A stretch of 64,000 nt of DNA from Eriocheir sinensis. Its lineage: Eukaryota > Arthropoda > Malacostraca > Decapoda > Varunidae. The stretch spans positions 1,084,351-1,148,350 of the forward strand of contig NC_066577.1 of NCBI RefSeq assembly GCF_024679095.1. Direction: 5' to 3'. The first letter of the stretch is position 1, and each line of letters opens with the position of its first letter. Both the position numbers and the translations under genes were made by a program. The notes below the pieces were generated by a model, which saw only the letters and a list, made by a program, of their open reading frames with translations, had not been told where the DNA came from and did no database searches. This document shows positions 1 through 10,837 of the stretch, in pieces.

Positions 1-1380
1 TAGAAAGAGAGGCAACATCGCGGCGGAATTTAAGAGGTAGAAGACTATCAGTAGGAGGAGGAGAGCTGATGAGACGAAGAGCCTTAGACTCCACTCTGTC
101 CAGAAGAGCTGTGTGAGTGGAGCCTCCCCACACGTGAGATGCATACCCCATACGAGGGCGGACAAGGCCCCTGTATATGGATAGCAACTGCGCGGGGGGA
201 GAAGAACTGGCGGAGGCGATACAGAACGCCCAACCTCGAGGAAGCTGATTTAGCGAGAGAGGAGATATGAAGTTTCCAGTTGAGATTTTGAGTTAAGGAT
301 AGACCGAGGATGTTTAGTGTTGAAGACGGTGACAGCTGAGTGTTGTCGAAGAATAGGGGATAGGTGTTTGGAAGATTGTGTCGAGTTGATAGGTGGAGAA
401 ATTGAGTTTTTGAGGCATTGAAGGGCACAAGGTTCCTTCTGCCCCAATCGGAAATGATAGCAAGGTCTGAGGTTAAGCGTTTTGCAGCCTCCAGTCTTGA
501 GTCGTGTACTTCCTGTTGAGAGGGTCTTCTATTGAAAGAAGTTGAATAATGCAGAGTGGAGTCGTCGGCGTATGAGTGGACAGGACAGTTTGTTATGGAA
601 AGAAGATCATTGATGAATAACAGGAAGAGAGTGGGTAATAGGACAGAGCCCTGTGGAACGCCACTGTTGATAGGTTTAGGGGAAGAGCAGTGACCGTCTA
701 CCACCGCAGAGATAGAACGGCCGGAAGGGAAACTGGAGATAAAGGAACAAAGAGAGGGATAGAATCCGAAAGAGGGCAGTTTAGAAAGAAAAGACTGGTG
801 CCAGACTCTATCGAAGGCTTTCGATATGTCTAGCGCAACAGAGAAAGTTTCACCGAAACGGCTAAGAGAGGATGACCAAGAGTCAGTTATGAGAGCAATA
901 AGATCGCCAGTAGAACGCCCCTTGCGGAATCCATACTGGCGATCAGATAGAAGGTTAGAAGTGGAAAGGTGCTTTTGAATCTTCCGGTTAAGGATTGATT
1001 CAAAAACTTTAGATAGACAAGAAAGTAAAGCTATAGGACGGTAGTTTGAGGGATTGTAACGGTCACCTTTCTTAGGCACAGGCTGTACAAAGGCATACTT
1101 CCAGCAGGAAGGAAAGACAGATGTTGAAAGGCAGAGACGAAATAGTTTGACTAGGCAGGGTGTCAGCACAGAAGCACAGTTTTTAAGGACAATAGGAGGC
1201 ACTCCATCAGGTCCATAAGCCTTCTGAGAGTTGAGGCCAGAGAGGGCATAGAAAACATCATTTGGAAGAATCTTAATAACAGGCATAAAGGAGTCAGAGG
1301 GGGGATGAGTAGGAGGAATATGCCCAGAATCGTCCAGGGTGGAGTTCTTACAGAAAGTTTGAGCGAAGAGTTCAGCTTTA
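1..1380 (-). pseudogene. LINE-A reverse transcriptase, copy 1 (C-terminal part, leaves the window)
   Basis: The longest open piece (84-1286) is 400 residues of a non-LTR retrotransposon reverse transcriptase, which copies the element RNA at a nicked chromosomal site. Visible motifs are GPDGVPP near residue 25, NYRPIALLS near 81, LDISKAFD (motif A Asp) at 152-159, PQGS at 211-214 and the catalytic YADD at 239-242. The frame then enters the region after the RT and shifts near residue 370. The remaining C-terminal part continues in other frames past the left edge of the window. Downstream (above 1380) lies a second copy of the same segment, so this is one half of a tandem duplication. The motif layout fits APE-type elements of the jockey/I group; the exact clade is uncertain. 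Confidence 0.85.
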
Positions 1381-2482
1381 GAGATTTTGAGTTAAGGATA
1401 GACCAAGGATGTTTAGTGTTGAAGACGGTGACAGCTGAGTGTTGTCGAAGAATAGGGGATAGGTGTTTGGAAGATTGTGTCGAGTTGATAGGTGGAGAAA
1501 TTGAGTTTTTGAGGCATTGAAGGACATAAGGTTCCTTCTGCCCCAATCGGAAATGATAGCAAGGTCTGAGGTTAAGCGTTCTGCAGCCTCCAGTCTGGAG
1601 TCGTGTACTTCCTGTTGAGAGGGTCTTCTAATGAAAGAAGTTGAATAATGCAGAGTGGAGTCGTCGGCGTATGAGTGGACAGGACAGTTTTTTATGGAAA
1701 GAAGATCATTGATGAATAACAGGAAGAGAGTGGGTGATAGGACAGAGCCCTGTGAAACGCCACTGTTGATAGGTTTAGGGGAAGAGCAGTGACCGTCTAC
1801 CACCGCAGAGATAGAACGGCCGGAAAGGAAACTGGAGATAAAGGAACAGAGAGAGGGATAGAAACCGTAAGAGGGCAGTTTAGAAAGCAAAGAAAACTGG
1901 TGCCAGACTCTATCGAAGGCTTTCGATATGTCTAGCGCAACAGAGAAAGTTTCACCGAAACGGCTAAGAGAGGATGACCAAGAGTCAGTTAAGAGAGCAA
2001 TAAGATCGCCAGTAGAACGCCCCTTGCGGAATCCATACTGGCGATCAGATAGAAGGTTAGAAGTGGAAAGGTGCTTTTGAATCTTCCGGTTAAGGATTGA
2101 TTCAAAAGCTTTAGATAGACAGGAAAGTAAAGCTATAGGACGGTAGTTTGAGGGATTGGAACGGTCACCCTTCTTAGGCACAGGCTGTACAAAGGCATAC
2201 TTCCAGCAGGAAGGAAAGATAGATGTTGAAAGGTAGAGACGAAATAGTTTGACCAGGCAGGGTGTCAGCACAGAAGCACAGTTTTTAAGAACAATAGGAG
2301 GCACTCCATCAGGTCCATAAGCCTTTTGAGAGTTGAGGCCAGAGAGGGCATAGAAAACATCATTTGAAAGAATCTTAATAACAGGCATAAAGGAGTCAGA
2401 GGGGAGATGAGTAGGAGGAATATGCCCAGAATCGTCCAGGGTGGAGTTCTTACAGAAAGTTTGAGCGAAGAGTTCAGCTTTA
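282..2482 (-). repeat. 1.1-kb direct tandem duplication inside LINE-A
   Basis: Positions 282-1380 and 1381-2482 are two head-to-tail copies of the same LINE-A segment. They share almost every base, with scattered substitutions and one 3-bp length difference near 1890. The junction shows GAGA shared by both parental ends (282-285, 1381-1384 and 2483-2486), which suggests microhomology-mediated joining or unequal exchange. Confidence 0.85.
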
Positions 2483-2925
2483 GAGACAGATGAGACGGCA
2501 GTGCTGCCGTCAGGGTTAAGGAGAGGAGGGAAAGAGGAAGAAGTGAAATTGGAGGAGATATTTTTGGCTAGATGCCAGAGGTTACGGGAAGAATTAGAAG
2601 AAGCAAGGTGTTGACATTTTCTATTAATGAAGGAAGTTTTGGTAAATCGGAGAATAGATTTGGCACGATTCCGGGCTGAAATGTAAAGGTCAAAGTTAGC
2701 GGGAGTTCGAAGGCTCTGGAACCTTTTGTGAGCTGCCTCTCTATCTTTAATAGCACGAGAACAAGCATGATTAAACCAAGGCTTTTTAGCATGAGGAGTA
2801 GAGAAAGTACGTGGAATGTATGCCTCCATTCCAGAGACAATCACCTTTGTGATGCGCTGAGCACACACAGAGGGGTCTTTCTCCTGGAAGCAGTAATCAT
2901 TCCACGGGAAATCGGAAAAGTACAT
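1381..2925 (-). pseudogene. LINE-A linker and reverse transcriptase, copy 2
   Basis: A 515-residue open frame holds the linker between endonuclease and RT (residues about 1-180, with KKPWFNHACSRAIKDREAA) and then the RT core. Motif A LDISKAFD lies near residue 331 and YADD near 419-422. The usual PQGS reads SQGS here. The frame ends in a TAA made exactly at the duplication junction near 1381, where the RT runs into a repeat of its own later sequence, so the protein is cut short after the SLTQNL block. It follows the endonuclease fragment at 2926-3500 in the same orientation. Identification as a LINE RT is firm; the element is inactive as seen. Confidence 0.88.
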
Positions 2926-3500
2926 CCTCAGGTCGTCCCACCGAGCTTAAGCAAAATGTCAGAAGCATCGCCTCTTCGGTGGGTCCAGAGGATGTACAAG
3001 AGCGATAGGACAGGATCCAGAAATATGGTTATGATCGGAGGAGCCCAACGGAGAGAACAGTTTGACAGAGTAAGCAGAAGGATTAGAGGTAAGGAAGAGG
3101 TCTAGAATGTTGGGCCTGTCTCCAAGACGGTCGGGAATACGAGTAGGGTGCTGAACCAACTGCTCTAGGTCGTTGAGGAGAGCAAAGTTGTAGGTTTGTT
3201 CACCAGGCTGGTCAGTGAAAGAGGATGAAAGCCAAAGCTGGTGGTGAACATTGAAATCTCCCAAGATAGTTAGTAGAGTTAGGCGAGAGATAAACAGCAC
3301 AGATGTATTTAGTAATAGAATGACAATGAAGTCTTAGCCAGATGGTGGAAAATTCAAAAGAGTCAAGGTCGTGGGCACGAGAGCAAGTGATGTCGTTGCG
3401 CACGTAGGCGCAACACCCAGCTTTAGATTGAAATTTAGGATAGAGATAGTAGGAAGGAACACGAGATTGTCGAGAGTATAGTACAGTTGGCACCCCTGAG
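2926..3500 (-). pseudogene. LINE-A APE-type endonuclease fragment
   Basis: Two overlapping frames (2959-3300 and 3212-3514) carry APE endonuclease sequence, the domain that nicks target DNA. Blocks seen include [42 protein letters not shown] and the SDHN block. Compared with the copy at 62640-63475, about 66 bp between YLSPNSTNY and LGDFNVHH are missing, at a short AGAT/AGTT-like microhomology near 3265. Two stops (TGA for Trp, TAA for Ser) separate this frame from the RT frame near 2930-2955. The N-terminal end stops near 3490, giving a 5'-truncated element. Confidence 0.8.
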
Positions 3501-3614
3501 CCGAAACTTAACAAACAGCTGTTTGCTAGCCAACAGTTGCCAAGTTTCGCTTTCTGTTAGCGTCTTACTGCTAACTAGCAGAAATTGTTAAGGCTAACAG
3601 GAAAGATTTATGTA
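3501..3614. other. Unassigned spacer
   Basis: A short stretch between LINE-A and a SINE body, containing imperfect GCTAAC/GTTAGC inverted words. No gene is seen. Confidence 0.4.
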
Positions 3615-3835
3615 TACCGGCCCCGGGCTCTAGATTCTAGGATTAAAGATGAGCTCCGGGAGGGCAGCATGAGCCAGTGCAAGATGGCGCCACTATAGAC
3701 ACTCGCATGAGCCAGAACGGGCTGGGCCGACCATCAGGCCCCACAGGGAAGAAGCCTTGGACCGACCATCAGGAATTCAGGATCCACCGGGAAGAAGCCA
3801 ACCGGCGCAATAGGCCAAGACGTAAAAAAAATAAA
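3615..3835 (+). mobile_element. SINE body without its tRNA-like head
   Basis: The block matches the body of the SINE at 29940-30178 almost base for base: CTAGATTCTAGGATTAAAGA, then GGGCAGCATGAGCC, the ACGGGCTGGGCCGACCATCA block twice and an A-rich end. The 5' tRNA-like part is absent, so the insert is 5' truncated. It ends in (TCAA)n and runs directly into a (CT)n array. Confidence 0.8.
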
Positions 3836-3858
3836 AAGTCAATCAATCAATCAATCAA

Positions 3859-3932
<74 letters not shown>
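3859..3932 (+). repeat. (CT)n microsatellite
   Basis: About 70 bp of uninterrupted CT repeat directly after the SINE tail and (TCAA)n. Confidence 0.97.
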
Positions 3933-3934
<2 letters not shown>

Positions 3935-4550
3935 GCATGCACTCACTCCATGGAGGTATTAAGGGTGGAGAGGCCCACAGCACCGAGCGCGCTGTACTGG
4001 CGAGTGAAGCCAGTTTTCGTGGTCTCAGCTGTCAAATCGGCCGCCATATTGTTCAAGCCGTGAAGCACGAATACAAGGGTGTTGCGCCTAACATGGAGGG
4101 CGCCTTGCCCTTAGAGTACCGCATCCATGGAGTGACTGCTGCTTGTGCTACACTGGACAAAATTACTCCCGTTCTTATACCTGACACAGTCTGTGAATCT
4201 GCTTCGTAATTTATTACTGTAAATATACGGTAACGGGTAAGAAAATACTGTACATGATATCCAAGAAGCGCGGTAATGTATTCATGATCACCAAGAAATC
4301 CGGTGAGGACAATTCATCACCAAGATGTGCGGTCTCCTTTACAAATACAAGTTAGAAAATTGTAAGCGGCAAGCATGTACTGCCAGTCTGCCACATGAAC
4401 GAACCCTCATGAAATGTCACACGCGGACACGTGGTCTGGCCGGCCGCTCATGGAGGTACATCCATGTGGCCACTCCTCCCCGGCTTGAACAATAGGCCTA
4501 TGGCCGACTGACAGTTTAGTGGCTTCAAAACGCGAGACTCCATGCCCCCC

Positions 4551-4553
<3 letters not shown>
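3933..4553. other. Unknown repeat with related inverted segments
   Basis: The segment near 4010-4065 (GAAGCCA ... CTGTCAAATCGGCC ... ATTGTTCAAGCCG) recurs in reverse complement near 4485-4535 with moderate divergence. This looks like the two ends of a decayed inverted-repeat element or two opposed copies of one repeat. Short open frames at 3937-4209 have no recognised domain. No target duplication was found, and 4210-4440 shows nothing recognisable. Confidence 0.4.

Positions 4554-4601
<48 letters not shown>
4554..4601 (+). repeat. (CT)n microsatellite
   Basis: About 46 bp of pure CT repeat following the inverted segment. Confidence 0.95.
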
Positions 4602-4606
<5 letters not shown>

Positions 4607-4954
4607 CTTCCACTATCCACCTCCTACAGGTGTCTGTCCCTTCCTCACTCTCCCTCACCCCTCCTACCTCATATGTGACCTGCCCCACGGAGAGGGCTTG
4701 AAAGGGGAGAAAGGTGTACCGATCAAATTTGTACATCACCTTGGTCTGGTCACAATCTGTAGTGGAGTGGTCGATCCAGACTTTGCCTTCAGTTAGTCCA
4801 GCAAGAATACCGTCAGGGCCCTCCGCCGCAGCCTTGAGGTTCGGGGGCCGAGGTAGGCCTGGAGTAAGAGGTGGTGTGGAATAAGTAGAAGTATTATTAT
4901 TAATGTAAGTAGTAGTAATAGCAGTAATGATGGCAGTCGCAGCAGTAGTAATGT

Positions 4955-4987
<33 letters not shown>

Positions 4988-5519
4988 CAGTAGTGGTGGT
5001 AGTATCAGTAGTAGTAGGCTAGCCTTGGTAGGGGTAGGACGTGTGTGGATTGCTCCTAGACTAGTGGCAAAATCTGTAAAGAGGCCTAGAAATCACTTTA
5101 GGGAGTACGGAATGTTAGTAGCTGGCATCCATGTCAGGTGGTTAATATGGCCATATTTCAGGTGGATGCCCATTGATTTAGGCCTTTTTTAATATTTTAT
5201 ACGCAAAACAAAATGGCTGCCATTATCGAACACGCCCATTTATAATAAAATGACACAACTTCTTATTTTTTCGAGATCAATTTGCTGTATTTGAAGATAT
5301 TATTATGTTACATACATCCCCAAAACTGCTAAGCTATATCTTATCTCTTTATTTCCCTTTGTACAGACAAACATGGAAAAAATGCTCAGAAAATGCAACT
5401 GAATTAACATCTGCATTTATTTCATAACACTGGGACAATGTAAGGATCTGCTTTTATGAAATTCTTTTGATCTAAAAATCTGTGTTGAGATAAAAACATC
5501 AACATCAGTCATCCTTTGT
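4602..5519. other. Non-coding stretch with an (AGT)n array
   Basis: An imperfect AGT-type trinucleotide array occupies about 4900-5020. The rest is AT-rich without a convincing gene. A minus-strand polyadenylation hexamer lies at 5416-5421. Confidence 0.6.
5416..5421 (-). promoter_or_regulatory. Candidate polyadenylation signal AATAAA
   Basis: AATAAA on the minus strand lies about 100 bp downstream of the stop codon of the Cys-rich frame at 5520-5873, a plausible 3'-UTR distance. Confidence 0.4.
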
Positions 5520-5873
5520 CTAGTCTGAGTCATCTTGGGCACTGTTCAAAGGATTTCGACAAGTTCCCTCAGCGCAACCACAACCGGCGGTACATCTCAG
5601 CAGGTCTTTGAGACGGCAACTGCATCTGTGAGATTCGCATTTCTTGCACCGGCGTTGTGTGAGTTTGAGGTAAACCGCCGGAAATGGTTCGTCACTCCTC
5701 AGATGAGGAAGGATATTTCCTGTAGTACCGTCCTTGTTACATCCGTTTCCTACCGGAGAACCTATATCGGGCCGAGCGATCAGTGAAGTGAGCCAAATTG
5801 TGCACTGATGGTGAGCTCGCAATGAGTGGTGGAGGAGTGCTTCATGTTGCCAAACTGTTGGATGTCTATGAGG
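5520..5873 (-). CDS. Cys-rich C-terminal exon or fragment, uncharacterised
   Basis: The frame is open from a stop at 5874-5876 to a TAG at 5520. There is no ATG near its start, so it is a terminal exon or a 5'-broken copy. The N-terminal part reads RAHHQCTIWLTS. The C-terminal 40 residues hold Cys pairs (RRCKKCESHRCSCR, then CTAGCGCAEGTCRNP), with spacing like a CXC/TSO1-type Zn-binding tail. From memory, this combination (RAH-x-Q-x-x-IW followed by a C-x-C tail) occurs at the end of a widely dispersed, uncharacterised metazoan protein group that is often repeat-encoded. An AATAAA follows at 5416-5421. Function is unknown; host exon and transposon relic are both possible. Confidence 0.45.
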   Translation of the reverse strand, partial: PHRHPTVWQHEALLHHSLRAHHQCTIWLTSLIARPDIGSPVGNGCNKDGTTGNILPHLRSDEPFPAVYLKLTQRRCKKCESHRCSCRLKDLLRCTAGCGCAEGTCRNPLNSAQDDSD

Positions 5874-5967
5874 TTACTAATATCATCATAAGCCCAGTTA
5901 AAAATAAAATCTTCACAAATGAGGCTGGGAATGGGCGTGATGGCGATTGGCCTTAGGTCATTAAGGG

Positions 5968-5968
<1 letters not shown>

Positions 5969-6023
<55 letters not shown>

Positions 6024-6041
6024 GGTATAGTACTTGACTAC

Positions 6042-6100
<59 letters not shown>

Positions 6101-6118
6101 GGTTTAGTTCTTGACTAG

Positions 6119-6175
<57 letters not shown>

Positions 6176-6190
6176 GGTATAGTACTTGAC

Positions 6191-6251
<61 letters not shown>
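5969..6251 (+). repeat. Higher-order (GT)n array with a 21-bp spacer
   Basis: Four (GT)n blocks are separated by three near-identical spacers of the form TGGTATAGTACTTGACTACT, starting near 6023, 6100 and 6175. This gives a composite unit of about 75-77 bp. Confidence 0.92.
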
Positions 6252-6253
<2 letters not shown>

Positions 6254-6854
6254 CTTGTGTGTATGCATGTGTGTTTATAACTGCGTATTTACGAGTGTGT
6301 GGCGGAGAGGGTGGGCTGGTGGGCGGGTGGGCAGGTCTCCTACCTCATTTTAGGAGCCGATTAGTGAGTAACTCTGTCCACATTTGCACTGGGGTGTGAC
6401 TTAATTAGCTAGGAGTGGTTATCTGTCAGGTGGGTGGATGCTGACCTTGGCTAAAGATCATCCCTCAGGTGGATGGGGCAAGTGTGGTGGGGCCTTGCTA
6501 CATATAGACAGATAGATAGATGGATAAATGAATAAATACAGATAGATGGATAGATATAAAGATACAAATATATAGGTATATATTAGGTAATAGCTTGTGC
6601 AATGCTTGTACATACTGAAGAAAAGTACAAGAGGAAATAAAATGCTTCCAAAGCACATTTATGCCTTTTATATCCTGCACTAATAGATCTATAAAATATA
6701 CGGGATTTACTGGAAAACTACCAAGAACTCCAGTATGTAATAAAGGTTCTATTAATCTCTGGCTAGGATGCTATATGCATAATATATGAAACTGCAAAGT
6801 AGTACGTACTACACACACGCAAAATATTGTTAATGATTCCTCTTCCTTTTACCT
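6252..6854. other. AT-rich spacer with GATA-type repeat
   Basis: Degenerate GATA/GATG tetranucleotides run from about 6505 to 6570. No coding signal was recognised. Confidence 0.5.
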
Positions 6855-6864
6855 TTATTATTAC

Positions 6865-6883
6865 ACACACACACACACACATA

Positions 6884-6931
<48 letters not shown>
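6865..6931 (+). repeat. Compound (CA)n-(GA)n microsatellite
   Basis: About 35 bp of CA repeat is followed by about 30 bp of GA repeat. Confidence 0.95.
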
Positions 6932-6934
<3 letters not shown>

Positions 6935-7084
6935 TACCGGTGCGAGCGAGAGAGAGGGACTAAGGGGTTGCCAGCTAGCTTAGGTTCCTTTACACTTGTG
7001 GAGGGAGAGAGAAAGAGCGAGAGGAGGCTCCTCCCACTGACCACCTGACGTCACCTAATCTGCGCTTGAGCTGACTTCCCATTT

Positions 7085-7745
7085 ATTTAGACCTTGGCAC
7101 TGCCCATGATGGCTTCACCGTCGTAAAGGGAGGAGCCAAACCAGCCAGACAAGCAATTTATCCTGTTCGTTGCTTCAACAGGTTTGCCATTCTGAAGGAG
7201 GAGGACGAGCAGGAGAGCACTGTCCTGGTGGGTGACTCCACGATTCGCCAGCAGGTCGTTGAGTTCTGCGGCAGATTTCCTCGTCGAAGATGGAACTATT
7301 GCTATCCTGGTGATCGACGATGTAACAGCTGCTCTTGAGGAGATCTCCCCTCAGGCTACTAATGATTCACTGTTATTCACACAGGTGAGAGGTACCAATG
7401 ATGTCTGCAATGTCCGGTCTGAGGAACTGCTGGAGAAGTATCGTAGACTTATCCAGCAGTACAAGACGAAATCAAATAATGATCTCATTTCACATGTTCT
7501 TCCCAGAATGTCGGCTGCTTCGGTCTTTTACAGTAAGGCCTTTAGCCTAAATAACAGACTTCAAACTCTTTGCAGGGAAATGGACGCCGGCTACGTAAAC
7601 TTTTTGGATCAATTTTATGGTATGAAGAGTCTATTTCAGAAAGATGGACTCCATTAGTCTGCAGTTGGAGCGGCAAGATTTGGGAGGCTGCTTCACGGCG
7701 CTGTTCGGGACTGTAGAGCAGAAAACGAGTCTCGTGTTCACACCC
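7085..7745 (+). pseudogene. CR1 element 1 ORF1, SGNH/GDSL esterase-like domain
   Basis: The domain resembles the SGNH hydrolase found in ORF1 of many CR1 elements; it is an RNA/lipid-associated accessory protein of unclear role. Block I appears as VLVGDSTIRQQ near 7225-7260. The middle frame (7320-7657) shows TQVRGTNDVCNVRSEELLEK, and the end shows FQKDGLH followed by VGAARFGRLL. Frames shift between block I and the middle part. A TAG at about 7656 replaces the usual Leu after GLH, but the frame continues coherently beyond it. The N-terminal part is missing. Confidence 0.75.
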
Positions 7746-7839
7746 CGTCCACTTACGTAAATATAGATAGTTGTCATGCGGCCACCACTTCACTAAATCG
7801 TAAAACATCTAACAACTCCGTCTCTCGAGTTATAACAAA

Positions 7840-10394
7840 AGGCAATTTAAGGGTTCTTAGCTTTAACGCTCGAAGCTTAAGAATTAAGATCGATGAATTG
7901 CAATGCCTAACTAAAACAGAGGACTTTGATGTAATTGCCGTAACTGAAACATTTATTGACACCACTAATACCGACTCAATTTCTGAATATAAAATAGATA
8001 AATTGATATTTTTAATAAAGACCGAGTTAATCGTAGAAGTGGAGGAGTGGCTCTTTACGTTAAAAGTAGCTTGCAGCCCGTTGTTAAACACCAGAGGCCA
8101 GTACTGTAGAACACGTGAGCGCGAGTACAAATACCGATCAATTAAAAATCAACATATCCGTCACTTACAGGCCTCCAGGCCAATCACGCGAGGATGATGA
8201 AATAATGTACAGCGTTTTGCAAAGAACTCTCTGAAACAGTGGTGCATTGATTTTGGGTGATTGTAATCTACCGCATATAGACTGACAGACATTCACGGGA
8301 TCCGAGGGGGAATCGCACAGGATGTTAGACTTCGTTGAAAATAACTGCCTTAGCCGAATGGTTAGTGAACCAACGCGCGATAATAATATTCTTGATATTG
8401 TATTAGCAACCCAAGAGAACTTAGTTGACAATGTTAGCGTTGGCGAACACCTTGGGTCATGCGATCATAGACTGGTACGTCTCGACATAAGAGCTCAAAC
8501 AAGGATTGCAGAGACTAAGGTATTGGTTTCCAATTTTAAAAGAGCGGATTTTGAAAGAATAAGACAGTCATTAACGAACTTTCAATTAGTATCCAACATC
8601 GACGTCGAAGAATCTTGGCAAGACTTTAAAGCTCGATTACTAACTGAACAAAATAAATCCGTGCAATCTTGTGAAAAGCGCCGAAAAGTTAAAAATCCTC
8701 CGTGGTTTAATAATGAAATCAAACTTGCTCTCCAAAAGAGGAACTTGTTATATAGGCAAAAGAAAACCGATAACTCTACCGAAAATAGTACACGGTACTA
8801 TGAAGCAAGACGACAAGTCAAAAGCAGGCGAAACGGAGGTACGAAGTTGCGGTAAATTGCAAGTCAGATCCTAAAAGTTTTTTTTTAGATATATAAACAA
8901 CAAAAAAGAGATTCGAAGTGGGATTGGCCCATTAACAGGTAATTCGGGCAATATCGTAACAGACAGCCAACGCATAGCGAACACGTTAAATTTTTATTTC
9001 GCCTCGGTTTTTAATAGTAATTCTACTGCAGTCACTTAAAACTAACAAAAGTCCAGGACCTGATAAAACATATCCAAAATTACTTAAAGAAATATCAAGA
9101 GAGATACTCAGACCTTTAACAGTGCTGTTTAATATGTCTTTGCACCATGGTATCGTTCCTAGTGATTGGAAAATGGCTAACGTAACTCCCATTTTCAAAA
9201 AAGGAGACCGAAAATTACCGGATACAGACCAATCAGCTTAACTTCAATTATTGGTATATTATTTGAGACAATTATTCGAGATAAAGTAGTTAACTACCTA
9301 GATTGTTATTCGCTAATCCTGGACTCGCAACATGGTTTTCGTAACAACAGATCTTATTTGTCGAATCTATTAACGTTCTATAACGAGCTTTTTGCAGTCT
9401 GTGATGTTTCTAAATCACTTGATATTATTTATCTGGACTTCCAGAAGGCATTTGATAAAGTCCCACACTACAAGTTGCTTCATAAAATCAAGGAAATAGG
9501 TATCGGGGGTAAGCTTCACGCATGGATCAAGCACTGGCTAAGCAATAGAAAGCAAAGAGTTGTAATACATGGAGTGACCTCTGAGTGGATGCCAGTCACA
9601 CGAAAATCTGCAATGCGGTACTTACGGAATGTGACAGGCGGAGCCTACAAGAAGATTTGCGTAAAATATCAGATTGGTCAGTAAGATGGGAAATGCCTTT
9701 TAATATAAACAAGTGCCAGATTCTGCAGGCTGGATCTAGAAATATAAAGAAGGACTATGAAATGTGCGGCGTTAAAGTTAAAGGCGTTCACTCGGTCAAA
9801 GATCTTGGCGTCACAGTCGCGTCTAACCTCAAGTTTTCCCAGCAGTGCAACGAGTCCGTTAATAAAGCAAACAGGATGATGGGTTTGATTAAGAGAAATT
9901 TTTAATTCAAGAATAAAGATGTTATACTACCTTTGTATAATAGTTTCGTCAGATCTCATTTGGAGTATGCCGTGCAGTTTTGGTCTCCCTACCATGCGAA
10001 AGACATTGCTAAATTAGGTGTTCAGCGTAGAGCAACCAAAATGATTCCTTCATTACAAAACAAACCCTATGAGGAAAGGCTGTCACATTTAAACCTGTTT
10101 TCTCTTGAAAAACGCCGCCTCAGATGAAAACTGATCGAGTGCTTTAAAATACTTAACGGTTTTACCAACGTGGATCCGACCAAGCTGTTGGTGATGGATG
10201 ATTCGACGCGAACGAGAAATAATGGCGCTAAACTCAAATGTAGACAAGTTCATTCAGATTGCACAAAATTCTTCTTCACTAATGCTGCCGTTCGAGATTG
10301 GAACAGATTACCGCCATCAGTGGTGCAGTGTAACTCGATTGCATCGTTTAAGAATAATCTTGACCGCTGTCTCCTCCATCTAAATGTTCACTAG
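7840..10394 (+). pseudogene. CR1 element 1 ORF2, endonuclease and reverse transcriptase
   Basis: The endonuclease begins with RVLSFNARSLR and DVIAVTETF (catalytic Glu), then GDCNLPHID near 8258 with a TGA in place of Trp, and LGSCDHRLVRL. The RT begins near 9040 with KSPGPDKTYPKLLKE. YRPISLTS, DSQHGFR and IYLDFQKAFDKVPH (motif A) follow. At about 9595 the frame jumps from EWMPVT to TKICNAV, so the segment with PQGS and the catalytic FADD is deleted. The C-terminal part ([35 protein letters not shown]) runs to a stop near 10394. Several further frameshifts and stops are present. Confidence 0.85.
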
Positions 10395-10493
10395 GTCATT
10401 TTCAACGCCATGGTGGTCGCCTGTCACTTAGGACAGACCACCTAATTTGGGCCTTAGGGCCTGTGTGGTCTGGTTATTTATGTAATTCTATGT

Positions 10494-10837
<344 letters not shown>

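Noticed and set aside
5969..6251. CRISPR-like pattern of repeat and spacer
   Set aside because: The spacers are identical and the repeats are GT dinucleotides; the genome is eukaryotic.
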